Origin: Streptococcus hyovaginalis DSM 12219
GTDB taxonomy: Bacteria; Bacillota; Bacilli; Lactobacillales; Streptococcaceae
NCBI RefSeq assembly: GCF_000420785.1
Contig: NZ_ATVP01000002.1
Location: forward strand, 62,001 to 126,000
Length of the DNA: 64,000 nt
Direction: 5' to 3'
Shown in pieces: positions 7,324-14,318 of the stretch; the stretch's first letter is position 1, and every line of letters starts with the position of its first letter. The position numbers and the translations under genes were made by a program. The notes beneath the pieces are model-generated. The model was not told where the DNA came from, did no database searches, and worked only from the letters and a program-made list of their open reading frames with translations.

Positions 7324-8214
7324 ATGTCTGAGGAATTGAAAGCTGAGATAGGACAGCGGGTTAGGGCTGCAAGAAAGCGTAAGGGGTATACGAAGGAAGC
7401 TCTCTGCGATGATGAATCACATTTGAGCGTCCGACAATTAACTCGGATTGAAACAGGGAAGAGTTTGCTGTCAATAGATAAAGGTCTTTTTATTGCGTCA
7501 AGACTAGGCGTTTCCATTCAGGAGTTTATTGAACCTGATAAAATGGCGCTTCCTCAGTCATACATGTCTCTTAAACGTCGCATTATTCAGTTCAAAAGTT
7601 ATGAAGATCCCGAAAGACTAAAACAATTGGGTGAATTGATAAATGAACTACAATCGTACTATGATTTAGTTCCTGAAGAAGAACAGATGGCTATTGAGGT
7701 GTTACAAGCTGATTTGGATGTTTTTGTTACCCATAAAACAGCTTTTGCAGAGTCACTGATTGAAGAATATTTTGAACAAGTTTTATTGAAAAAGGCTTAC
7801 AGCTGGAATGACTATCTTCTTATTTCTCTATACCTCTTTTTATGTGCAGTAGGTATTGAAGATAGTCGTTATTTTGATTACTTTATTCCGTCTATTTTTT
7901 CAGTAGGAGACTTATCTGATCCAGATATTGCTTATCAAATGGAAGAAGTTGTTTTGGCAGTTTTAGCACAAGAAAATGTTGCCTACTATCCAGACTGTAT
8001 TGATACTCTAAATCGTGTGATTAAAGTGACTAAACATTATCAAAATAAACCGATTTTAGAGATGTTTAAAGCTAAATTGGCTTTATTTCAAGGAGATATC
8101 GAGCAGATGGAGAGCAATTATCGAACAGCTTTTTTTATTGCGGAGTCTTTAGATGAGCCGATATTGCTTGAGCGTTTAAAAATGGAATACGACAAAGACA
8201 AAAGGTTAGTCTAG
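7324..8214 (+). CDS. ComR-like (RRNPP family) peptide-responsive transcriptional regulator
   Basis: A 296-residue cytoplasmic regulator. Residues ~5-65 form an XRE helix-turn-helix whose core SVRQLTRIETGKSLLSIDK closely follows ComR (VRQLxRIExGxSLPSLDr). Residues ~75-296 are the helical TPR-like pheromone-binding domain, ending at the ~300 residues usual for ComR. I preferred the second of two adjacent ATGs, 6 nt after GGAGAG. The stop codon overlaps the inverted repeat that controls the next, 11-codon gene, exactly the comR-comS arrangement. ComR normally induces comX/competence; paralogues such as ScuR and SarF of S. salivarius control bacteriocin genes instead. The box at the neighbouring transporter suggests a ScuR-like specialised role, but competence control cannot be excluded. 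Confidence 0.87.
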   Translation: MSEELKAEIGQRVRAARKRKGYTKEALCDDESHLSVRQLTRIETGKSLLSIDKGLFIASRLGVSIQEFIEPDKMALPQSYMSLKRRIIQFKSYEDPERLKQLGELINELQSYYDLVPEEEQMAIEVLQADLDVFVTHKTAFAESLIEEYFEQVLLKKAYSWNDYLLISLYLFLCAVGIEDSRYFDYFIPSIFSVGDLSDPDIAYQMEEVVLAVLAQENVAYYPDCIDTLNRVIKVTKHYQNKPILEMFKAKLALFQGDIEQMESNYRTAFFIAESLDEPILLERLKMEYDKDKRLV

Positions 8215-8257
8215 GACATTATTGTCCTGTTTTTATAGTTTGCCATTGTGATATATT
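8213..8257 (+). promoter_or_regulatory. ComR-type box and promoter of the short peptide gene
   Basis: A perfect inverted repeat AGGACA-TTAT-TGTCCT overlaps the regulator's stop codon, followed by GTTTTTATAG (T-tract) and GATATATT as -10 21-23 nt after the box. This matches the dyad/T-tract/-10 layout of comS and comX promoters. The sister copy stands before the ABC operon at 5668. Confidence 0.82.
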
Positions 8258-8278
8258 TTCCAAGAAAGGAGATGTATC

Positions 8279-8314
8279 ATGAATTTTGGATCAATTTTAT
8301 GGTTTTTTATTTGA
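8279..8314 (+). CDS. 11-residue peptide pheromone candidate (comS-like)
   Basis: ORF MNFGSILWFFI, 7 nt after AAAGGAG, transcribed from a ComR-type promoter and ended by a terminator that begins in the stop codon, so the whole transcription unit is a ~90-nt message for this peptide. Position and promoter match comS, whose C-terminal 7-8 residues (XIP) bind ComR after import by the oligopeptide permease. The C-terminus is aromatic (LWFFI) but lacks the WW pair of the pyogenic/mutans XIP class and the PYFxGCL of the salivarius class. At 11 residues it is shorter than known ComS precursors; it may be leaderless, as the RopB-sensed peptide of S. pyogenes is. Mature form unknown. Confidence 0.75.
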   Translation: MNFGSILWFFI

Positions 8315-8339
8315 TATTCCTAGTGGAATATCTTTTTTT
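8313..8339 (+). terminator. terminator of the short peptide gene
   Basis: GATATTCC, loop TAGT, GGAATATC, then seven T. The stem starts inside the peptide stop codon (TGA 8312-8314). Confidence 0.92.
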
Positions 8340-8410
8340 GTTTATAAGTATGTTGTTAAGGTTGAAATTGTTTTCTTATTTTTTTACTGAGAGAGATATA
8401 TAATAACGTC

Positions 8411-9066
8411 ATGTCTATTTTTAATCTGAATCAAGTGTCTTACCAAGTATCGGATAAGGCCATTTTAAAAGATATTTCTTTATCTATCGAAGCAGGAGAA
8501 CGCGTGACTTTAGTGGGACCTTCTGGGAGTGGTAAGAGTAGTTTGTTAAAGATCTTATCAAGTCTAATTACTCCAACTTCTGGTGATATTTTTTTTGAAG
8601 GACAATCTTTACAAACTCTGAATCCGGTTGATTATCGTCGACAGGTTTCTTATTGTTTTCAACAGCCTGTTTTATTTGGGAAGACTGTTGGTGACAACAT
8701 GAGATTTCCTTTTGATATTCGGCAGCTTCCTTTTGATGAAAAAAGGTCATTCTAAACCTAGAGCGGTTTAACCTATCAAAAGCATATCTTAATCAAGAGA
8801 TTAAGGATTTATCAGGTGGTGAGAAGCAGCGTGTTGCCCTAGTACGTAACCTGCTTTTTGACCTTAAAGTTTTATTACTAGATGAGGTGACAGCTGGTTT
8901 GGATGGTGATACTAAGGGTTTGGTTAACACTGTTATTGCTGATTACCATGTAGCAGGTAACACTATTATCGAAGTAACTCATGATAATGAGGAAATTCAG
9001 GCAGCCGCTCATATCATTACTATCGAGAAAGGGGTGTTGGTTGATGACAAATGTAGCAGTCAGTAA
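8411..9066 (+). pseudogene. fetA: FetA-type ABC ATPase, frameshifted
   Basis: ATP-binding subunit of the FetAB iron exporter. The first 114 residues (MSIFNLNQ...) contain Walker A GPSGSGKSSL and the Q-loop; the frame then hits TAA at 8753. The rest continues one frame back (ERFNLSKAYL, signature LSGGEKQR, Walker B LLLDEVTAGLD, EVTHD). The two join if the six-A run at 8739-8744 (GATGAAAAAAGG) had one more A, reading DEKKVILNLERF; a ribosomal or polymerase slip of -1 there would also rescue it. So either a recent pseudogene, a slippage-expressed gene or a sequencing error. A TATAAT at 8399-8404 lies 6 nt before the ATG and no ribosome binding site is present, implying a leaderless message. Overlaps fetB by 23 nt. 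Confidence 0.85.
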
Positions 9067-9805
9067 CTTGTCTTTAGTATTGGCTTTTGGTTTGGTATTA
9101 TTGGCGATTGGCATCAGTGCTAAAGAAAAATTAGATTTGAGTAAAGACATTGCCATTGCTGTGGTGCGCACAGTTGTTCAGCTTGTTCTTGTTGGTTTTG
9201 TCTTGAAATATATTTTTCAAGTTGATAATATTCTTTTAACGTTTACCATGGTTATGGTGATTATTTTCAATGCTAGTCGTCAGGCTCACTCACGTAATCC
9301 CAATAAGACGAAATACTTATGGCAATCTTGGCTGGCAATTTTACTATCGACAGTTATCACGTTGGGAATTCTCATTGGTTCAGGTGCTATTAAGCTAGTG
9401 CCGTCCCAGATTGTCCCAATTTCAGGGATGATTGCTAGCAACTCTATGGTTGCTATTGGACTTAGCTATCGTGCTATGCACAGCCTTTTTACCGATCAGC
9501 GTCAGCAAGTTTTGGAAAAACTAGCGCTTGGAGCACCAGTCAAAATGGCCTCTTTGTCGATTCTGCGTCAGTCGATAAAGACTGGGGTACAGCCAACTAT
9601 TGACTCTGCGAGAACAGTTGGTCTGGTTAGCTTACCAGGGATGATGTCTGGCCTGATTTTTGCAGGAGTAGACCCGGTTTATGCTATTAAATATCAAATT
9701 ATGGTCATGTTTATGCTTCTAGCAGCCACAAGCCTGGGCTCTGTGATAGCATCTTATTTTGCTTATAAAACCTATTTTAACGAGCGTATGCAACTCGATT
9801 TTTAA
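9044..9805 (+). CDS. fetB: FetB-type iron export permease (UPF0014)
   Basis: A 253-residue membrane protein with about seven hydrophobic segments and the family stretch SLPGMMSGLIFAGVDP followed by IKYQIMVMF, characteristic of FetB/YbbM. With FetA it exports iron and protects against oxidative stress in bacteria where it is studied. I used the ATG of MTNVAVSNLS, inside the end of fetA (GAAAGGGG upstream), implying translational coupling. Because fetA is interrupted, the transporter may lack its ATPase unless slippage occurs; fetB itself is intact. Confidence 0.85.
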   Translation: MTNVAVSNLSLVLAFGLVLLAIGISAKEKLDLSKDIAIAVVRTVVQLVLVGFVLKYIFQVDNILLTFTMVMVIIFNASRQAHSRNPNKTKYLWQSWLAILLSTVITLGILIGSGAIKLVPSQIVPISGMIASNSMVAIGLSYRAMHSLFTDQRQQVLEKLALGAPVKMASLSILRQSIKTGVQPTIDSARTVGLVSLPGMMSGLIFAGVDPVYAIKYQIMVMFMLLAATSLGSVIASYFAYKTYFNERMQLDF

Positions 9806-9892
9806 TAAATCCGTTTGTTTGAAAAAGACTAATTAAGACATAGTTGTGAGCGTAATGTATTTCCTCAAAATGTCTACAGGTCTCAAAATAAA

Positions 9893-9942
9893 AAGTCCTA
9901 TAATTCTAGGTTACTTGAGGATTACCTGGAATTATAGGACTT
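9893..9942 (-). terminator. terminator-type inverted repeat downstream of the two-component operon
   Basis: AAGTCCTATAATTC and its perfect complement, with further pairing AGGTTA/TTACCT inside. On the minus strand it is followed by TTTTTATTTTG, so it mainly ends transcription from the histidine kinase gene, ~170 nt downstream of its stop; it can also stop fetB read-through. Confidence 0.75.
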
Positions 9943-10112
9943 ACAACTGAGGTATCAAACTTTAACGACGTCTTTGATGAACATGCTGACTGATTTTATG
10001 TCATAGAGTTGATTAAAGCTTATTCCTGTTTAACAAGAAAGGCAACTATCTCTATTTCTTGGCTAGTTGGAAAATTTTTGGGGGAAACTTGATACTGATA
10101 TTGTCATATCTA
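9943..10112. other. 170 nt without a recognisable gene
   Basis: Probable 3' untranslated region of the kinase operon; no ORF with a start signal and no repeat was seen. Confidence 0.4.
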
Positions 10113-11480
10113 TTATTCTCTCTGATTGAAATCAATCAAAAACTGCATGGTGTTAGTGTTCAAGGGTTGAAAAGCATAATTAAACCCATGTTTTTCAAGA
10201 ATTTGCTGGACAAGGAATAGCCCGATGCCTGTTCCGCCCTCATCCTTGTTTCGACTATAATCTGGACGATAGAAGGGGCGGAAGATTTGTGCTAGTTCTT
10301 CTTGACTTAGGAGTTGTTCTACCTGATTTTCAATGATGAGCTGTTGGTTTTTGAGAGAAAGATGGATACTCCCTTGAGAGCTACTGTATCGAAAAGCATT
10401 ATCTAAAATGTTTTTAATGGCTTTTAGAAGGTAGGTTTTGTTACCTTTAATGGTAGTTGGTTCTAATGAAAAGGTGAAGCTATAATTTTTGACAGTTGCC
10501 CAACCTTGATAGCTGGTCAATGATTGTTCAATAAGATTATCTAGTTGGATTAATTCCTTGCTATCAGTGAGTCCCATGTCTAGATTAGTTGCGTCTAGAA
10601 TGGAATGAACAAGATCAGCCTGCTCTGTCAAAATGTCACGACACTGCTTCAGGTATCTTTCATGATCTTTGAAAGGACCGACATTATATAGCATACCTTC
10701 GATGAGCCCGAGCATGCTGGCAATAGGGGTCTTGAGTTCATGCGATGTCATCCGAAGGAAGTCGGATTGCTCTTTTTCTCGGACGATGGCGCGTTCATTC
10801 TCTAAGCGCAAGGAGCCGATGCTTGATTGTAACTTCTCGTAAAGACTGTTGATGTCTTGGGCTAGGACAGCCACTTCATCGCGTCCGATAATCGGACAGG
10901 CGATACCTGGTTCTAGACTCTGCATTTGTCGGGTCGTTTCCGAAATTAAGCTTAGTCGTTTTGTAGAGACGCGACTATAGATAAAGGCTACTGTTATCGC
11001 TAAAAGGAAGATAAATAAAATAATGAAGGGATAAAAAGTGACTAAGGTCTGACTAACATTTGATAAACTGTAGAAGCCGTATTCTGCGAAGAGATAGTAT
11101 TTTTGGCCTTCTTTTGACGTAATCAACTCTGTCCAAGACCCGATCTCGTCAAAATTTCCTTTTGCTAGGTACTCTGTTTCTTGTGCGATTCTGACCTCTT
11201 CATTCTCAGGAGTAGGATAAATAGTAACCTGATCTGGGCGAACAAGGGTCAACAAGATATTTGGTGTTTGTTTATCAAGTCTTGTGATTTCTTGAATGAG
11301 CTTGGCTTCGGGTAGCCCATCTAATTGCATTCTAACCTCTAAGAAGTCATCTTTCAAATGTTGTTTTTTAGCCTGATTGTAATAAATAGGGGCTGCATAA
11401 TAGAGTAATGCTAATATTAGTGCAGAAGTGGCGATGATTATCGTCGTCACGGTTACGAAGTTTTTTCTGACAATCCCCAT
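10113..11480 (-). CDS. sensor histidine kinase
   Basis: A 455-residue inner-membrane kinase. TM1 (~9-30) and TM2 (~148-168) bracket an extracellular sensor of ~115 residues; a HAMP-like linker follows, then HisKA with SHELKTP (phosphoacceptor His247), N-box NILDNAFRYS, and G-boxes in GGTGIGLFLVQQIL. All catalytic elements are present. The gene starts 1 nt after the stop of the response regulator, so both are one minus-strand operon. The ligand is unknown. Domain layout resembles VncS-type kinases, but I do not assign a name. Part of the accessory block between rpsO and pnp. Confidence 0.9.
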   Translation of the reverse strand: MGIVRKNFVTVTTIIIATSALILALLYYAAPIYYNQAKKQHLKDDFLEVRMQLDGLPEAKLIQEITRLDKQTPNILLTLVRPDQVTIYPTPENEEVRIAQETEYLAKGNFDEIGSWTELITSKEGQKYYLFAEYGFYSLSNVSQTLVTFYPFIILFIFLLAITVAFIYSRVSTKRLSLISETTRQMQSLEPGIACPIIGRDEVAVLAQDINSLYEKLQSSIGSLRLENERAIVREKEQSDFLRMTSHELKTPIASMLGLIEGMLYNVGPFKDHERYLKQCRDILTEQADLVHSILDATNLDMGLTDSKELIQLDNLIEQSLTSYQGWATVKNYSFTFSLEPTTIKGNKTYLLKAIKNILDNAFRYSSSQGSIHLSLKNQQLIIENQVEQLLSQEELAQIFRPFYRPDYSRNKDEGGTGIGLFLVQQILEKHGFNYAFQPLNTNTMQFLIDFNQRE

Positions 11481-11481
11481 C

Positions 11482-12132
11482 TTATGTCTCCTCGATTTGA
11501 TAGCCCCTGCCGATAATTGTCTTTAAGGGTAGTGAAGGTAGTTTCTTTCGTAAGTTTTTGATGTGGTTATCTAGAACACGACTATCTAACTCGGTGTAGC
11601 CCCAGATAGCCATCATAAGTTGATCTCTGGCAACAATCTTTCCACAGTGCTTAGCCAAATAGAGAAGCACATCGTATTCTTTCTTGGTGAGCTGAATAGG
11701 CTCTCCTTTTAACTGAACAGTTCCGGTGGAAGGTTCAATCACAATATCGCCTAACTTAAGACTGTCAGGGTCTTTTTTTTGACGTAAGATATTTTCGATT
11801 CGTTTAATTAGAATGAGGGGGGAGAAGGGTTTGACGACATAGTCACTAATCGTTTGATTGAAGCTGACTAGCTGCGTATAGTCATCACCCATAGCCGTTA
11901 ACATTAACACAGGGACTTGTGATGTCTTTCGAATTTCCGCTAGAACTTCTAGCCCTGTCATGCTTGGAATCATAATATCTAAGATAATTAAATCAAAATG
12001 TTTATGACAAAACGTATCATAGGCTACTTTACCATCGTAAACAGGAAGGACATTGTAACCTTGTTCTTTAAGAAATTCACAAACTACTTGACTAATGGTT
12101 TTATCGTCTTCGACCACCATTATATTAACCAT
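11482..12132 (-). CDS. OmpR/PhoB-family response regulator
   Basis: A 216-residue regulator: receiver domain with acidic pocket EDD (8-10), phosphoacceptor Asp52 (LIILDIMIPS), conserved Thr/Lys (LMLTAM, VVKPFSP), and a C-terminal winged helix (~120-214) with LTKKEYDVLLYLA and RVLDNHIKNLRKKL, ending in GRGYQIEE. Partner of the kinase directly downstream. TATACCTCC precedes the ATG on the complementary strand (GGAGGT at 7-8 nt). Targets cannot be read from the sequence; the divergent CPBP gene is a natural candidate. Confidence 0.92.
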   Translation of the reverse strand: MVNIMVVEDDKTISQVVCEFLKEQGYNVLPVYDGKVAYDTFCHKHFDLIILDIMIPSMTGLEVLAEIRKTSQVPVLMLTAMGDDYTQLVSFNQTISDYVVKPFSPLILIKRIENILRQKKDPDSLKLGDIVIEPSTGTVQLKGEPIQLTKKEYDVLLYLAKHCGKIVARDQLMMAIWGYTELDSRVLDNHIKNLRKKLPSLPLKTIIGRGYQIEET

Positions 12133-12350
12133 AGTATACCTCCAACTGTTGTTTTAGTCGTGTATCCTCTACAATTTCTTAGTATAGGCTACTTTTTTAT
12201 TCTGCGCAAGGTTCCTCTTTCTACAGAAAGGTTGATTTAGAGAGTTTTTTGGCATTTGTGGCAAAAAAATAGATAAAAAGTAGATGGACTTGAGAGGTTG
12301 GGTAGGTGGGTCTGGTACAATAGGATGTAAATGATGAAAGGGTCTTGCAT

Positions 12351-13052
12351 ATGGTAATTTCCAAAAAACTCACAATACTCAGATGGTTCGACGTAGCTGT
12401 TCTAACTCTTATTTTATTTGGTGAAGGAATCGTTAATTCAACCTTGCAATTTCTTGCTTTACAACAACATACGACCACTGTTCAAGAGAATCTCACCTTC
12501 TCTCGTCTGGATAACTATAAGGCCTTAGCTATTCAGTTAATTTGGTTGATCTTGGCAATATTATATTTGCTGTTTCGCAATTTTGATTTTTCTATTTGGA
12601 AAAAGCGCATTTTCTTTACCAAATGGGTACCACTACAAGTCGTTGGCTTATTTCTTGTGACGGCTTTGTGTATGGATGCTTTTCACTTGATAAGCTATCA
12701 GTTTGTGCAACCTCTTGCTCCCTCCATGTTCCAATGGGTACCAGGTGTTGATATTTCACTGATTTTATACGCCTTACTGAATGGGTTTTACGAAGAAATC
12801 TTCTTTCTCGGTGTGTGTTTGACGGTTAATCCAAACTACACCAAGTGGGTATTTCTTTACTCTCTGATTATTCGCTGCAGTTTCCATACCTATCAAGGAT
12901 TGGCGGCTGGAGTTGGACTCGGTTTAATTGTTGGGACCCTGTTTTATTACTTCTATCGGAAACTGAAACCTGAAAACATGTTGCCGTTTTTCTTGGCGCA
13001 TGCCATAGCAGATGTGATCGGGTTAACGGTTTTATCTTATGTTCTTTATTAA
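12351..13052 (+). CDS. CPBP-family intramembrane protease-like protein
   Basis: A 233-residue membrane protein with about seven hydrophobic segments. Motif 1 is EEIFFLG (the usual EExxxR has lost its Arg), motif 2 around SFHTYQG carries a His, and motif 3 is FFLAHAIADV. This is the Abi/CPBP layout of putative metalloproteases that include bacteriocin-immunity proteins. The ATG lies 8 nt after GAAAGGG; TGGTACAAT (extended -10) stands 30 nt upstream. Divergent from the two-component operon. With the Arg replaced, activity is uncertain. Confidence 0.72.
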   Translation: MVISKKLTILRWFDVAVLTLILFGEGIVNSTLQFLALQQHTTTVQENLTFSRLDNYKALAIQLIWLILAILYLLFRNFDFSIWKKRIFFTKWVPLQVVGLFLVTALCMDAFHLISYQFVQPLAPSMFQWVPGVDISLILYALLNGFYEEIFFLGVCLTVNPNYTKWVFLYSLIIRCSFHTYQGLAAGVGLGLIVGTLFYYFYRKLKPENMLPFFLAHAIADVIGLTVLSYVLY

Positions 13053-13078
13053 TATTAATGATTAAGAAAGGTTTTATC

Positions 13079-13912
13079 ATGACAACACTATTTAACAAGT
13101 ACAAGTCTTATCTTCTTATTATCTTTGCTGCCTGGGGCTTTTTCGCAGGCTGTGGCACCTTCTTTGAAAATTTTGGAAAGCCCCACGGACTAGAAGAAAA
13201 GTACCCCTTTTCTTCCTTACGATTTTATTAATAGCGCTTGACGCGCTACCCTCATGGTTTTTGGTCGTTATCTTGCCAAACGCTTTAATGTGTCTAGAGA
13301 TGTTATCAATTTGAGCTGGCTTATGGGGTGACCGCTTCCTTTTATTTCTCTAGTCTAGGTCATATGTTTGTTGCTATTTTTGGGCTCAACATTATCAAGC
13401 CCTCAGAGGCATTTATAGCGGATTGGGGTGCCGCTGTCTCTGCCCCTTTTGCTGAGGAGTTTAGTAGTGCTGTTAGTGTTACTAATCCTTAAAAAATGGA
13501 CTTAAAAAATGCTTTGGTGAGCGGTTTGTTCGTTGGTTTGAGTTTCCAAATCGTTGAAGACTGTATTTTTACTTTCCAAGAAATGTTTGTGGCCAAAGGC
13601 GATGGTTTTTCAACCCTTATTGAGCGTATAGTTCATGCAGGAGGTACCCACTGGACTTTCAGCCTTGTCTTTGCTATTGGTATGGTGGCTCTTCTAGCTA
13701 AAAATACTGGTCTATCTAAGCGCCAAGGTGCCTTCTGGCTATTTCTGGATATCTTAGCTCATTTTATGGTTAACTCTCCTTTTAACGAGGGGATTACTTT
13801 AAAAAGTGCTAATGTTACCATTGCTATACTCTGCTTTAACTTCTGCCTTGCGCTTGCTGCCATTAAAACGGTGGATGGAATTGCAGCAAGTAAACCATCA
13901 AAGGTTGGTTAA
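13079..13912 (+). pseudogene. PrsW-like membrane protease gene, decayed
   Basis: Three open fragments in different frames make up one ancestral gene: 13079-13231 (MTTLFNKYKSYLL..., hydrophobic start), 13313-13492 (ELAYGVTASFYFSSLGHMF to APFAEEFS, the PrsW double-Glu motif), and 13496-13912 (SGLFVGLSFQIVEDCIF, HAGGTHWTFS, LDILAHFMVNSP). Stops and at least two frameshifts separate them; the middle joint would read AEEFS...LLVLLILKKW if the frame were restored. PrsW proteins are multi-spanning metalloproteases of family M82. Only the last fragment is a sizeable ORF and it lacks a ribosome binding site. It lies just after the CPBP gene. Confidence 0.72.
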
Positions 13913-14165
13913 GCACAAGCTTTTAGATAACAGTCATTTGCTTCTTATTTAGGAGTTGAGTGTTTCTTGTAACAATCTTGTTTTAGACATGATTTTATCC
14001 TCTTGGTAGAATGAGGTATCCGTCAGAAATAAATGACTTGTGGTGATTTTCGCTAATGTTTGAGAGCTGTGATTGTCTTAGCATTTTCTAAAAGAAGATC
14101 TGATGGAAATAGCTAGGCGACGTTCTTCTTTAGACCTTGTCATAAGGTGAAGCGACACGATTTTA
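13913..14165. other. noncoding stretch before the pnp terminator/promoter region
   Basis: No ORF with a start signal, no repeat and no RNA family recognised; probable right edge of the accessory block. Confidence 0.4.
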
Positions 14166-14191
14166 AAACACGGGATGACCGTGTTTTTTTT
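14166..14191 (+). terminator. terminator upstream of pnp
   Basis: AAACACGG, loop GATGA, CCGTGTTT and a T-run. It shields pnp from upstream transcription. Confidence 0.85.
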
Positions 14192-14231
14192 GCTTGAATT
14201 ATGATAAAATGATACAGATACTATGGTTTTA

Positions 14232-14276
14232 TACAAAAATGAGTTTATTTCCATTGGAATTGGATTGATTTTTGTA
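14232..14276 (+). promoter_or_regulatory. pnp 5' leader hairpin
   Basis: TACAAAAAT pairs with ATTTTTGTA around an inner TTCCA-T-TGGAA stem, in the leader 43 nt before the pnp start. A likely promoter (TTGAAT-17-GATACT) ends just upstream. Long leader hairpins cut by RNase III mediate pnp autoregulation in enteric bacteria; the same use here is an inference. Confidence 0.5.
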
Positions 14277-14318
14277 AAAAACAGAGTATCACTACTATAG
14301 ATCTAAAGAGGTAAACAA

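Noticed and set aside
8272..8403. 43-codon ORF (MYHEFWINFMVFY...) overlapping the short peptide gene in another frame
   Set aside because: Its ATG touches the ribosome binding site with no spacing and its body runs through the strong terminator at 8313-8339; the 11-codon frame has ideal spacing and stops at the terminator.
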